DNA from: Apostichopus japonicus | Lineage: Eukaryota > Echinodermata > Holothuroidea > Aspidochirotida > Stichopodidae | DNA length: 64,000 bases | Assembly (NCBI RefSeq): GCF_037975245.1 | Contig: NC_092580.1 | Span: 19,022,501 to 19,086,500, forward strand | Direction: 5' to 3' | In this document: positions 1-13,675 of the stretch, piece after piece | How positions within the stretch are numbered: the stretch's first letter is position 1 | Layout: every line of letters begins with the position of its first letter | Notes under the pieces: generated by a model | The model's input: only the letters and a program-made list of their open reading frames with translations | Told to the model about the DNA's origin: nothing | Databases searched by the model: none | Program-made: the position numbers and the translations under genes

Positions 1-387
1 CAAATTTATTTTCCAATCCATTAAAAATTTGAGTATCTAATAGGCTATTTCCAAAAGATAATTTTCACATGACATCTGTGCAAGTAATGTTGTCTGACTG
101 TTACAATAATCAACCACTCTAGGGCTGAGTACTTATTCATGAATATTCAGTCATTATATATGTACATATGTACGTACATACATAATTCCTGTTACATTAA
201 AAAATGTCATTCTCAAACCAAAAAATCCAGAATTATTGATGTATGTGCTGATTGTTTCATTTATAGAACAGCTGACTGTTTCAGTATTTACTGCATATAC
301 CTCTCATATGGGTTTTCAATCTTTTTCATCTTCTCATTCTAAATTTCTTCTTATTTCTTTAAATAACCTTTATTTCCATTTTTTCAG

Positions 388-471
388 AACTACTTTAAAG
401 ACGTTTGGAACATCTTTGATTTTATAATCGTCCTTGGAACCATTGTACATATTATTATCACCAAACTTGAT
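388..471 (+). CDS. Cav1: Cav1 exon: repeat IV S2-S3
   Basis: An 84-bp exon (phase 0 to phase 0, 28 codons) lies between ttttcag and gtaagt. It reads NYFKDVWNIFDFIIVLG and onward to TKLD, the IVS2-S3 segment with the conserved WN.FDF motif. In vertebrate CACNA1C the equivalent exon is also 84 bp and exists as a mutually exclusive pair (exons 31/32, recalled knowledge). I saw no twin in the downstream intron, and an upstream one would be outside the window. The preceding 387 bases are intron with no exon I could recognise. Confidence 0.93.
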
Positions 472-3400
472 GTAAGTTAAATATTCTTCTATTAACTAAA
501 AGAATTTAATATATGGTAGAACATATAACTGTTCTTATAAGCTACAAATCAAGTAGGGTTTATTTGGGCATATAATAAGGATTTTATATAGGTGTTGAGA
601 CTTTTTTCTTTTCACAAAAAGGGATAACCATCACCTTAAGTTTCAAAGGCTGAGCTACTTGACTAGACATAGTCATGAAAGCCACATGGCCAAAATTTTG
701 TAAAGAAATATTACTTTTAGCTAAACTTTTGCGACTACATTTTAGATAACTTCATAATTCCAATCAGAGAAATTTACATAATTTACACAGGTAAGCATGA
801 TTTTTTTTGGGAGGAATTGTTTGCTAAAAAAGCCTTTCATTCATTTTATGAATGATACAATGTGGAAGCATTCATCCAATGTAGGAGGACCCTGTTCACT
901 TGGTCAGAGGCTACTATGGGACACATAAGGAGACAGAAAAAGAGGTTTTTTTTTAAACTTTTGTCAGTGGTGCCTGTGCTGCAACCCATACAACCTCATG
1001 ATTACTTTCCTCATGGGTCAGAAGATGATGTACTAATTTTGTTAAACTTTTCAAGAAGAAGAGAAAAAATAGACTTCTGGCTTATGCCTTGTTGTACATG
1101 TATAGTACGTAGATGATCGAAATGGAATAAAACTTGCAAATCCTGTACCTTCAAAATTGAATTGTCTAGTGATTCTATTTCAAACTTAATCCAACAATAT
1201 GTGAAATTTTGTTTAAAAGGAACATCATGTGGTTTCATTGTGCATTGTTAGCATAAGTATGGTAGACACATAGTATGGTGTGATACTTTTCAAAAGGTTC
1301 TCCGATCTGAACATATCTGACAGTTTGAGAGGAGAATCATTGATGACAATCATTTCTTCTGAGTACTACAACATTGACCAAACATGAATAATAATAAGTG
1401 GAATATGCTAATGCTCTTACATTATACAACATTGATTTGATTTCCTTTTGAAAGTCACAAATCATTATTCAACTAGCAGTGTCATTGTGACTGCGAAGGT
1501 GAGATGGGGTTATGAGAGAACGGGTGAGTGTTAAGAGAGGGGAGATATGTTAGGAGGGTAGAGGGGGGGGGGACAGAGGGCAGGAGGGAAATTCTGTTTA
1601 TTATGCAGTTGAGCATTTCTCACAAACTTGTTTGCAGTATAGTCAGGTAAGTGGTTAATAGTTTCTCTTCTAAATGGTTCAGGAGTCTTTTGAGAATTTC
1701 ACAGTTTTAATGGTTGACAAGATACCATTTAAGTGGCTTGGGGTTCATCAGTTAAAGTGACTGGACTATTCATTCTAATACACAGACCATAATATCAGGC
1801 TCTCAGATGTAGCACAAAACTCAATGGAAACATCTAAAGACTTGTATTGCCTCAGATGACAATTTTACAAAATGTTACAAAGTTCTCAAGGATAGATCTA
1901 GTTAAATGTTTTAATCCAAGGGTCCCGTATTGTTTGAAGGGAAAGACCATGGATTGGTTGAGTGATATAGAATTTACGAACAATGGTGAATATCATGAAT
2001 AACAAAATTTTATCTATAGAAAGGTTTATCGGCTCTCCAAGTTTTCTTTGGTCTAGCGCTAAAACATATTAACTCTAAAGTTCAGTGTAAAGTCATTCTT
2101 TACACTAATTCATTTTAGTTGAAGCATATATAAATTCCTACCATTACACATCACTGAGGGATACTTCTATATGCTTATATCTCTTGTTAGGTTTTCTCCT
2201 ATTAAATGATTTTATTTGTTATTCTTGTTATTTTTTTCCTTTGTCCTACAATGCTTATGTCTCTTGAAATGTTTCACAGGACTTGGTATGGATTTTCATT
2301 CTGTGAATTTTTTCACAACACTTTGTTCTTCTCGTTGTGGGGGGAGGGGGGGTGGGGGTGTCGTCAGTGTTTGTAAAATCTGCAACTAACCTTTGTAACA
2401 GCATTCCATCACAAGTTCTCAGTCGTCAATTGAAAGATGTTTACTTTTCAAAATATATTTAACACATTCCAATTCCGATTCCTCCTTACTCATTTATTAG
2501 TAATACATCCAAATATATAGCAGACAAAATTGAAACATCCTAGGCAGACTTGGTCTAGGAATTTTAACAAGTAGTTTTTTGTCTTACTATTTTTCAGCTT
2601 ATCTGAATGTGATTATATTCTGTTATGGAGGGGGTGGGGTGGGGGGTCAGGGAGCATCTGTAGAGATTAAGCTCATTTTATTCAACAAAGTGAGTTGGAT
2701 AATATTCTGGTTGTAATTCAGGTATTAAACCTTAAAGATTGTTGGGTAGAACATTTTGTACAGGATATTAGTATGTTGCTATAATTGACTTTTAATAAAG
2801 TCAATCAAGAGGGTTATAATATATTTACCGCATTTATTAAAAGTTTTCAAAAAAATAGTTGCTAGCGACAGATATATTGGGATAAAGGTGAAGAATTGGA
2901 AAGGTGTCATCCCAAGGGTTATTAATTTAGCGATTGAATGTTATCTTGACTTGTAAATCTTGCTTCAGAAATAAGCTTAGATGAGATCAAAGTAAAGGTC
3001 AAATTAAGAAATCACGTAGAATTTGGAATGCTGATATAGGACAGGAGAGATGTATAGCTTATATTTCGAAGTTGTATTTACACTGTTTGTACTTTATTTT
3101 AAGATTTTTAACACAAATTTTGGTTTTCCAATAACATTCATGTACAATTGTTGGCATGTGGACCTGGTACCTCAGAAGAATGAATCAATGCATAGGATAG
3201 GCTGGCAAGATATAGTTTTAGTTTTTTTACTAGAAGAACCAGACAACCAATAAAAAACGATCAAAAATCGTAATAAAAAAAGGCTCTCAGCATCATTCAT
3301 TCATAATGCTGAACAAATGAATGATAGTTTAATGTATTTAAGCTTATGTGCAATCTAGTCCACCACCCCTCCCCCTCCCCTCCTATGGAACCAAACCTAG

Positions 3401-4131
3401 TAGTTTCCTTAAAGAATATATGTGAACCTAGTACTAATTTGACTTTTTGTCTTTAGTCTCTCATCATTAACATATTAGGCCGCTGGATTAATCAATTTTA
3501 ACAGGTCAAACATGTCACACTGTCACAATTGTGCTACAGTATTTGGATCAGATTCAACGGGAGAATGTCGCTAATTCTTTTCGTTTAGAGAAATGATTCT
3601 ATCTTAAGTCCTAGTGTGACACAGCAATAACCACCAGAGGCCACAAATTCTGATATGCTTAAAAAAACATATCTTGCAATATTTTGACAGTTTGGGAGTT
3701 TATCCTTTTTTTCTTAAGATTTGGTGACAATTATGGGTGCTCACCAGTTTCCATAGTGACTTAATATATAGAGGGCAGTCTACACTGACTTTTTGTTCCA
3801 TCAATCTAGCGATGTTTTGTCTTGCTTCACTTTATGGTCCCTTTAACATTTTGTGTTTATATTAACAATGTAGAGGATCAGAACTGTGAAGCTTAATACA
3901 AAATTATGCAAGTAAATCGATTTTGTATGTAATGACATTTTTTTTTTTTTTACATTTGTAAAATAGCATTTCAGCCAATGTAAGATTTAACAAAATTGGT
4001 TGAGTTTAGAAACCACTAGCTGTAAGTTGTTAAATTTTTCTGTAAAAAACAACATTGATATTATGGCAATCTGTTTGTTTTTGACCTTACAACACTTTTG
4101 AATGGTGTTAGTTTTTCTTTTGTGTCAACAG

Positions 4132-4161
4132 GAGGCAAACATCTTTCATGGTTTGGATCAG
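4132..4161 (+). CDS. Cav1: candidate 30-nt microexon, IVS3-S4 linker
   Basis: A pyrimidine-rich tract ending in tgtgtcaacag is followed by exactly 30 bases (EANIFHGLDQ) and then CAG|gtatcc. It is phase 0 on both sides, so including it between ...TKLD and PAAMESAP keeps the reading frame. Vertebrate L-type genes have a short, alternatively included exon at this same position (CACNA1C exon 33, 33 bp), which changes activation gating. The position, phase, size and acceptor are seen in the sequence; use as an exon is inference. The donor is only moderately good, and a 30-nt match can arise by chance in a 12.6-kb intron. Confidence 0.4.
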
Positions 4162-5040
4162 GTATCCCAGCACATGCATGTAGGCCAGGCAATTAATAAG
4201 TTCATGCATGCCTGATCCTTCCCCCTCGCTACCCACACACACCACACACACACACGCCCACCACACTAAATGGTGCTACACAAAATGTGAGCAAAGTGAA
4301 ATCTTGTCCAGCTGGCACACAGATAGTAGTCCAATCGTCCTATAAGTATTACCTCTTGTCAACACAGTCTCTTCTCTAAATCTATTCACTGTCATGTGTT
4401 TCTCTGTGGTCACCGATTAGGCTCACGTAGTTCACACGTCGGAACTTTCCCCGCGATTCACTTCTTCATTCCGCCCGCCACTGTATACTATAAGAGATGT
4501 GATCGTACATGTTATAGCCAACCCCCTTTCCTCATTTTCTTTGTTGTATATCGTAGATATCATGTATGTAAACAAGTCAACTTTCGCAGTGGAGACATAT
4601 ACCTTTTAGAATCAAGACTGAACCATTTACCATTTTAAACAACCACCTACTCATTTCCTGAAAAACATCTGCTTGTTCCTCCAAAATAGTTACCAGTATA
4701 TTCATGCACTGGTTTTTTACTTTTTTTTTTATACAAGACCATAATATTCACTGAAGCAGAGCTGGAGATGGAGGGGGGTTGGGAAGGGGAGGTAATGCTT
4801 TTAGGTCAGGGGTGTGTAATGTCCTTTTGTATTTCCAGAAAACAAGTTGTCCACTCCATGTTCTTTTCCCTGTCTATTTTGAAGATATTTCAACCTCCAG
4901 CTAAAGAAGTAGTTACTCATTTTGTGTATTGCCCTAATTATCTGCCACATGTAGTCTTTGCTTGTAAAGTCACTCTGTTAAAATTATGAGTGTATTAAAG
5001 TTATTGAAATTACCCATTTGAGAGCAGGTTTAGATGGTAG

Positions 5041-5280
5041 GTGATATCAACAGAAAACAAGGTAGTATGATAGGTAATGAATAGGAAATGAGGTAATGAT
5101 TAGGTAATGAGGATAGGTAATGAATAGGTAATGATGTAAATAAATAGATGATGTAGTATGATAGGTAATGATTAGGTAATGAGGATAGGTAATGATTAGT
5201 TATTGGGGTAATGAATAGAACAGGTAAATGAATAGGTAAGGATAGATATTGGATAGGTAATGTATAGGTAAGGAGTTAAA
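5041..5280. repeat. degenerate TAGGTAATGA tandem repeat
   Basis: The stretch is built from imperfect 10-14 bp units such as gataggtaatga and ataggtaatgatta, repeated more than a dozen times with variable spacing. It is intronic simple-sequence DNA with no coding potential. Confidence 0.8.
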
Positions 5281-5806
5281 GCGACATACTATGAACAAGA
5301 AATTAGAAGGAAGGTATTTATATTGCTTCAAGTAAATGTATTCCTCTCCATACTCTCTGCATTACTACATCCCTGTAGTAATGTTGAATTTATTCACTAA
5401 CTTTTCTTCTAATAGCTACCAGCTGAACTTACTGCAGGGGGTCACTCAGTGTAACCTTGATCAAAGAATGAACTTACCCTATGTGTTTATATATACTAAA
5501 AGCAAAAAAGAGACTGATTTAAGTTGTAATAATTAAATACAATACAAAGGATAGACAGGTAGAATAATTTCCATTGCTTCAATTTTATGGACCATGTAAT
5601 AATTCAGAAAATTGAAAGGGATGAAAGGAGACCTAGAAAAAGATTATTACAACTTCTTCAATGATGAGGATGATAATGAGAGGTGTAATGGTGAAACTTA
5701 GAAGCAGACTGACCATACGTGAAGTAAGAGCAAGAGCCATCAAGTTTTGAAAGAATCAAGCTTATTTTCTATCTGGGAGGTCATTTTGCTAAAGATTTTT
5801 GGTAAA

Positions 5807-6279
5807 GTGCTATGGGGCTCCCCAGCCACTACCCAAACTAAACAGAGGTTGGTGTCATAAGTTATAAATATATCATGTGTTATGGGACTCCCCAGCAACT
5901 GCCCAAACTAAACAGAGGGTGATGTCATAAGTTATAAATATATCATGGGTTATGGGACTCCCCAGCAACTGCCCAAACTAAACAGAGGTTGATGTCATAA
6001 GTTATAAATATATAACATGTGTTATGGGACTCCCCAACAACTGCCCAAACTAAACAGAGGGTGATGTCATAAGTTATAAATATATCATGTGTCATGGGAC
6101 TCCCCAGCAACTGGCCAAACTAAACAGAGGGTAACGTCATAAGTTATAAATATATCATTTGCTATGGGGCTCCCAGCCGCTGCCCAAACTAAGCAGAGGG
6201 TGATATAATAAGTTATAAATATATCATTTGATATGGGGCTCCCCAGCCACTGCCCAAACTAAACAGAGGTTGGTGTAAT
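5807..6279. repeat. 70-bp minisatellite, about 7 copies
   Basis: Units of about 70-72 bp start with a variant of gtgttatgggactccccagc, contain cccaaactaaacagagg and end in aagttataaatatatcat. Starts fall near 5807, 5877, 5947 and 6019, with later units also spaced about 70 bp. First and last units share the gctatggggctcccc/ccac variant while middle units share gggactccccagcaactg, so the array probably expanded from its centre. Confidence 0.93.
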
Positions 6280-6987
6280 ATGGATCCCTTCTAGTTCCGC
6301 AAGACTTGACAAGATGCAATCTAAGACTGCAGATCGTAACGGTACCATATGAGTAGATCAATGTTATGTACAATTTCATTTGTGATTATTGAAGGAGAGA
6401 TCTAGTGAAACATAATAAGTTTCAAGACCAAGCTACCTGTTTTTAGCACTGTACATTGTGTTTTCTAAAGCATACTTTTCATTTGGCAAAACTGTACAAA
6501 TGGAAGCATTAACTTTGTCAGTCTCCCAGCACATCTATCAGTAATTTCATCAGGCAAGCTGGCATGCTCGCATGCTGGTGAGCACTTTCACACGATTGTG
6601 TTACTTTGATTCAGAGATTGTTAAGCAGTACAGATGACTGGGATTAGGACCCCCCCTGTCTGTTGGTTTCAAGCATGGGAGTCTCAGTCTCCCACTGCCC
6701 CTACTCATGCAACTGTCATGGAGATGGTCATGGAGTGGGTGGGCACTGTCCCCCCACACAGTGTCAAGTTTACTCTGGAGTATAAATTTCGTCTACCGTA
6801 GGCTGGGAAGTACCGATCACCTCTTCCGCTTTCTTTCTAATTCCATCGATACGATCTATAGGGAAATCAAGATTTGTGCCGTGTCAGTCATTTTTTTTAA
6901 TTAAAGATTGAATTTCAAATATTTAAATTTCAAAGAAGGATAGTAGAATATGGGATTTTTACAACTGATCATTTTGGAGAGGAACAA

Positions 6988-7134
6988 AAATCAAAACAAA
7001 ACAAAACTGTTAGCAAACTGCCTATCCACTGTGTAAAATAATGTGTAAAAGTAAAAGGGCCTGACATTTCCATCCTAGCAGTCTAAAGAAGATCCTGCTA
7101 GGATCGAAACGTCAGGCCCTCTTACTTTTACACA
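6988..7134. mobile_element. foldback element, copy 1, with 17-bp TSD
   Basis: The insert is bounded by the 17-bp direct repeat attttggagaggaacaa at 6971-6987 and 7135-7151, taken as a target-site duplication. It starts with an A-rich run and actgttagcaaactgc. The two arms then face each other: ggcctgac...atcctagcag on the left, and ctgctaggatcgaaacgtcaggcc on the right ending in cttttacaca. The same end sequences occur in copy 2 (40392-40690). The right arm contains a GATCC/GGATC hairpin followed by GAAACGTC, resembling a degenerate hammerhead ribozyme core of the type reported in Penelope-like elements. Family assignment is inference. Confidence 0.8.
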
Positions 7135-8626
7135 ATTTTGGAGAGGAACAATGACAACAATTTCGTTAGTGAAAAGCTTCCCAGGTGTGCTTCTTCATCA
7201 TTTTAATTTCTTATTTTTGCGTCTCTTAAACTTTCAGTTCAGCTTCCTCATTCTTTGTATTTCTCCTGTCACATGAAATTATTTTTTACTTTACTATTTG
7301 TTTTTTAATAAAATTATTTTTGTCTCTTCCCATCTTTACTCCAAATTTCTTGGACAGATTGTGACAGTGGTAAACTTTTTATTTCATTGTCCCCCCTTGT
7401 TCTTTTCAATTCTTCCTCTCGATGGTGGTAGTTTCACTTTTATCTGCATTTTTGATCGATCTATTTTGTTTTGCTATCTGAAGGTTTCAGACTCCTCAAG
7501 TATATTTCTTATGTAGTCTACAGCACATGTTAAATAAAGAAAAGTTGATATATTTTTTTAAGGATTGTAGCTGTAACAATTATTAATGCTGGTCCAAATT
7601 ACCCAGTTACTTGTTTGTTTTGCTTTATTTTTTTCTATATCATTGTACCTACAGTTGGGGAATGAGTCAGTTAATAAGTACATTACACTTATCGGTGATC
7701 CCTCTTGCATCAAAAGTAGTTTATAATGACATGTACCACAATGAAATAAAGCAAAATGTTTCAATTTTATTCTGGCATTGCTAGAAAGAAACTTGTAATT
7801 ATGAACTCTTAAGTAGAATAAGGCCAATAAAATAAATTCTCCAATTTTACTCAGCAGAAAAAAAAGGATTATTCTCTATTGAAACTATCTCTCCAAACAT
7901 TTTGGGTTGATAGCAGATCAAATTATAGCATGCTGAATATTTAGATACAAATTAACATCATTGTTTTATTTCATCTTAAAGAAAGGGAATCCATTTTGAT
8001 ACAGAAATGAATTATCCACATGAGAGTGTTTTAGTGGAAACTATATAAAAGTATAGTTTGCTTGAAAAACCATTTATATCATCTTCTAATTCAGCCCTCT
8101 TTTGCAAAAATTTCAAAATGTGATGGTTTTCTCTTAAGTTTTCTACTTAACTCTTTCAAAAAAACTTTGCTTTAAAATGTTGCATCTAATGAAGAAGTGT
8201 GTTCCCTTCTTCATAGATGTATGACTTAAAAGGGTTTCTTCTTTAGTAAAAAGCAAGAAATTTTCTATAAAAAAAGGATAAAAATTAAATGACTGGTATT
8301 ATGGGAGAGTGTTATTAAATACATTGCCTCTACAAGAATGAAATGTTCCAAATTTGATAAATTGTAGTTTGTCATTGTATTCTCTTACTGATTAGCTGCA
8401 CTTTTTTATATTTTTTCTTCATTTTTTTGTATTTTGTTTAAGAAATTGGACATTCATTTTTTTAAGTAAACAGGTAAAAATTGTCTGATATTCTGGAAAT
8501 GAGTGTTGACACTGTGACAATTAATATATGAATATTCTACAAGTAAAGAGAAGAAGTGAAATTAAAACTGTTAACTTACCACTAATATCTACTGCCAATC
8601 ACCTGTATAGCTATATATAATTTAGA

Positions 8627-8651
8627 GGGCCTCACATTTTGATCCTAGCAG
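8627..8651. mobile_element. single arm of the foldback family
   Basis: The stretch gggcctcacattttgatcc followed by tagcag matches the left arm of the elements at 6988 and 40392, but no matching right arm follows. It is probably an old truncated copy. Confidence 0.55.
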
Positions 8652-11600
8652 AAGCTTCAGTGTCTCCAAATCCTTTAAACATTATTCAATATTCCAATTT
8701 ACTTGCCTGCATTAGTCTGGTTCTTCTCTATTCATGTCAATTTTGGCCCTCTGAAGAACATCCTTTTAGGCCCTCTGGCTTCAGAACAGTATTTGAAAAC
8801 ATTCTGAAGGAAGATGAGGAGGATATCTTACCGCATTGCCAGTAAAGGAAAAGTTAAATTTTTAAGCAGAAAAGCAATTTTTTTGAAACTCATTCAATTT
8901 TCATGGAATTTTGTGTCTAGCTGTAAAATTTCCGAAGTATTCTTGTGTTCAAATTAAAAAAGAGTGTAAAGAATATAGAGAAACAAAAATCCCTTATGGT
9001 TACAGAAATATGAAATTATTCTACAAAATACCTGCTTCTGATTAGTAGCAGGGTGAATGTTGACAGAACAGGAGGAAAGGCAGGGCCTGTTGTCTATAAG
9101 AGGTGGGGGGAGGGGGGCAAAGCTAACGTTGTCCTGATTTTGTTGATGGTTGGGTTCATTAGCAAGCACAAAATCATTGCAGAGATTACAATTTGCCTAA
9201 AAAAGTAATAAATAAATTTCACAGGCGTTTTTAGTTTCCCACCCCTAGATGTATCACTACAAGATCATTATGTTACTTTGGTACTTTTGCAAACTAATAT
9301 TTGATTCCTTCCTGACTCAATAATTTACAGTCGCAGACGGCACTAAACTGATCGTCTTATTTTTGTACCATAGGAATGATCCAATACCTTGTATTCTCTT
9401 TCCTATGAAGTTTAAAAAGAGTTAGTTCCTCCATTAAGTTTCTTAGCTGTGGTAATGGAAGAGGGAAGAGTCAAGGGGGGGGGTGGGTAGGAAATAATAC
9501 GTTGGTTTAAATTGATTACTATACTATCTGTAACTGTTGCTCTCTATAACAGCTTACTGGTAGAAGGACTAAAGGGGGGTGGGGAGGTGGGGGAGGGGGA
9601 GTCTTCATAGGGTACCAACATGGTGATTATTTATCACTAACAATTCTTTGGAAATAATCTCGGAAAGTATATCCCAAACAGTCATGAAAATTAGAAAGAA
9701 TGAAATGAGAGGAACTTCCACGGATTAACAAGAGAACACTGTCTGTCAATCTAAACACTATTTATGCTTTCAGGTAATGTTGAAATTTATATGATTGTTA
9801 CAGCATGATATAGCAAACAATTATTATTTTTAGTACTAAAACGATCTGCATATGGAATGATAAAATGACATTGCATCTTGATTAAGTAGAATACTTACTA
9901 TAGGAGCAAAATATTTTTTAGACTTCACATAACTTACATTGTCCTCCTTTTTATATCCTCTTAACTCTCCATTTTGAAACAACATTTTCTTGTTACAACT
10001 TCTAGATTTTGCCATGTTCCTTTTTTTCACACGTAAGAACTATCTCTATTCAGATATTATCCAAGTTTTACATTGCATGAAAACTTTTACTAAAGAGAAT
10101 CAAATTAATTGTTTTGCCTTTGTTTAGATAAAATTGCTGTAAAACAATGAGGGGGGAAGAGGGAAACTCTTTGTAGAGAATTATAAAGTGTTATCACACA
10201 GCTTGGAAAACGTCGAGTCGAAAATCGCGCGTAACCTACAGTATGACAACTGAAACAATTCACAAAGTAATTTGGACTTAAAAAAATGTGATTGAACAGA
10301 AACAAATATCCAATTGAAATGCTGAGAACTTCTAGTCCATGTTATATGGATATTTGCAATGATTTCATACATAGTTCTTTATGTATGTAGTGTATTTTTT
10401 TCTGTTTGATACAGGATGCAACGTAACATAGAGTGTAGCTATAAACTGTATATTTGACTGTAAGGAATGACTTGAGCTATACGCCATTTGGGTTGGATTC
10501 TATAGTTAAGCTAGTATCTGACTTTTACTTTAAATTATGCATGAATCGCATGTTGGGATAGCATCGTTATATCATTCAAACAAATATCATATTCATTCCA
10601 AAAGTTACATCTTACCCAAATTATATCTCCATCCATACTGTCGTAACTTAATCAGGTAATTTTAATGTACAAATTTAAAGTTGATTTCTAGCTCAACGAA
10701 AACCTGAGAAATCGCCTGAATTTGAATTTGATGATATTTTAGATCTGTATTCTTCTATGATAATATTAATAATGATTTGGCTATGCATAATTTACAATGT
10801 ACATACATCAATAGAGTACTGTACGTGCCATACTTGACAATTTCTGTGTCTCCCTTCCGATCAAACAGTTAAGCAGCTTTCACATACCACTTGAATATTC
10901 TGAAAATTCAATTTTATTGAATTTCTTAAGTTTTATTTTGGATCATGGATGTACAGGGCCGCTTATGAAACATCCATTTGTAGCAGCTGGGACTACACAA
11001 ATCTGTTTCATGTTGAGTTTTGAAAAGAATGAGGTTCAACCTTATTGTTTGTGCAGCTGATAATGGAAACAGACTTGTTAGTCTCCATTGATATCTCAGA
11101 AAGAATAAGAATATAACCACTTGTTGGACATAAGTGTTCTCAAAATGAAGTTAAAGTTGTTGAATTAGGTAAATGTAAGGAGTAATATATAGCTAACCCA
11201 CCTGTGAACTAGATACCAGATAACAGTTGGGTAATGATGAGTGATAAACCAGCAGTTATCAACATGATTCTGATAACTTTTATTTAATGCAGCTCTTTGC
11301 CTTTGGTTTATATCTATTCTTCCCAGACAGTTTTACTGAACCCTTTGTATGCTAGCGCTGCCTGACATAGCATCCTCATCATCATCATGGTTACAGTCTC
11401 GATGAAAGGGGGGGGGGCAATGGGGGAGGGGACTGGGTTGAAAGTGAACCAAGTAGTTTAGTTTTTGTGTCCAGGCTCTGTCTCTGGTGACTCTTCAGCA
11501 CTACTTAAGTTAAAATTTCATATGATCACACTAAAGGTAACATCTTTGTCCAGTGTACTTAAAGTTACAATAGACTACTTAAGCACATAAAATATTATTA

Positions 11601-13027
11601 TAAAGCATATCATGTAGCACACAACTTCATTAAGGTCTGTAGTCAAAATGTTGACACATTTCTTTCTGTTTTGTTATTTTAACATGTTAATGTTTGTTAT
11701 TAGTTGTATATATATATATTAATTCACTAATTATATCTTGTCATTATATTAACATTTTGACCTTACTATTCTAGTTTCATAATGTTATAATATGGATCTA
11801 CAACAAAGATATAGTACCACATATAGTTCAATATATCTTTAACTGTTGAACATATTGTAATATCAGTTTAATAGGTCATTCATTCATATTGTTTCCACAG
11901 TTTAGCAGCTAAATATTATTGCTAAAACATATCAGAAGTATCTTACCAGATGTTATAACCCTACAAATTAGGCCTTACTTGATAATTCATCTTCATATTT
12001 TTGGGATATTTAGTCAGTATTCCGCACAATTGTTAGGTAAATTTTCTGTGAAAATACTCCTGTTTTTATGATTGTTGGTAAAGTAGAAATGATTTGACAA
12101 ATCCCAGAGGATGAAATAGTTTCTAGAAATATTCCGTAAAAGTTTTGTCAATGTAAACTTGTTTAGTCTTTATCTGGTTACATTCAGTTGAGAACAACAA
12201 AAGGTAACTTTGTTGTAATTCCTGGCTCCTCATGTTATGTTTCTCCTCTGCACATTAACTATCGTACTGTAGGTTACCTGTGGTAATAGTTATGCCCACT
12301 CCCCCCCCCCCCCGCCCACTTCTTTAGTAGACGATTGATGATACTGTGATATTGAAGGAGATCATCATTATATTGGTTTACTTTAGATGATTCAATAACA
12401 GTTCATTGCTTCATAAGAGTGAGCATGGATATTCATGTATTATCTTTCCTGTATTCACACTTTATTGGCAATGTGGAAGCCAGGGAGGGGGAAACATGGA
12501 AGCAGGTTTTGGTTCACACATCCCAATCCCTGTTCCCTCATCTCCCCTTCTTCCTCCCTCCCCCTCTCTCCCCAATTTAAATGAACTCATCTGTCTGGTA
12601 CAACTCGGGTCCCACGAAAAGTCTCCGATTATCATCAGTAATGTTTAGTTTACTCGTGTAGATTCTCCATACACATAAATGCCCTGGAATGTGCACTGTT
12701 AGCCTATCAGTGGATGTAACCAATATATACCAAGTTGTGAGTGTATAGTTCTTTGTGCACAAAAGATTCATGTTTATATGTTAACACTTGATATAAACGT
12801 TATGTTGTTGTCCTGAAGAAGTGTTAAAGTGTTACTATTAAATCAATGAATGATAGACAACTTGAGCATTGTCTAGTATGGAAATAAACACTCAGAATAT
12901 TCATTTTATAATTACTTTATGATAATTATTCAAATTGTCACACCAAGAGGATGGCATTCATTCTCCATCAAAGCATTGTCTGTGATTATAAAACTGTTTT
13001 TTTCTTGGCGATTTTCCCTTCACACAG

Positions 13028-13156
13028 CCTGCTGCGATGGAATCGGCTCCTAGCATCAACTTCTTCCGTCTCTTCAGAGTTATGAGGCTGGTGAAGCTAC
13101 TAAGTAGAGGAGAGGGTATACGGACATTACTTTGGACTTTCATAAAGTCTTTTCAG
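13028..13156 (+). CDS. Cav1: Cav1 exon: repeat IV S4 voltage sensor
   Basis: A 129-bp exon (43 codons, phase 0/0) lies between cacacag and gtaact. After [11 protein letters not shown] it reads [19 protein letters not shown] and ends in WTFIKSFQ. The regularly spaced arginines and lysine are the IVS4 gating charges, and the end leads into the S4-S5 linker. Its 129-bp length equals that of vertebrate CACNA1C exon 34 as I recall it. The S3-S4 linker is short unless the candidate microexon at 4132-4161 is included. Confidence 0.96.
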
Positions 13157-13675
13157 GTAACTTGTCAAAACTCCCTCACAAATAAATCAGCCATAAAATA
13201 AAAGAGTTTTGATGTTGAAAGGGTTAGATAACTCTATAGCAAAACACTGGTACAAACATAATAGAAGTTTATGTCATGATTTTTTTTTTTGTGGAAATAA
13301 ATTTATTTTCCGTAAACATTTTAATCAAGCAATCCTATCTAACCTAGGCTGACAACAATTTTATAGCATTTGTATCTCCTCTTACTCTAGCTAAGTTGTG
13401 AGAAAAACTAGGGATGGAGTTGATTGTTATTGTCTTTAATTAATGAAACTAATGATATCTCAATTATGTTACCTATAAATGCAGGCAGTGGGAAGACTTA
13501 CTTAATAATAGCATCCATATAATATATTCAGAATATTGCAGTTTTATTGAGCAAATCTTGTAGGAAGTGGACAAAAATCTTGAGATAAAAAATGATATTT
13601 CATAAACATGGCTGATTTAGAGGGACCTGTTAAATGGCACACACAACGATCTTCAATGAATTAGTAAATTTTGTA

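Larger units (their letters stand above)
472..13027 (+). other. 12.6-kb Cav1 intron
   Basis: This is the intron between the IVS3 and IVS4 exons. It holds a candidate 30-nt microexon (4132-4161), a degenerate TAGGTAATGA-type tandem repeat (about 5041-5280), a 70-bp minisatellite (5807-6279), a foldback insertion (6988-7134) and a stray arm of the same family (8627-8651). It also has many short G or C runs (near 1566, 2340, 2630, 9110, 9475, 9575, 11407, 12301). Short open frames within it show no recognisable domain, and the rest is AT-rich sequence in which I see nothing. Confidence 0.85.

Noticed and set aside
862-1116. 84-codon plus-strand open frame in the first intron
   Set aside because: No splice sites in phase with Cav1 and no recognisable domain; sense-strand intronic frames of this length are expected by chance.
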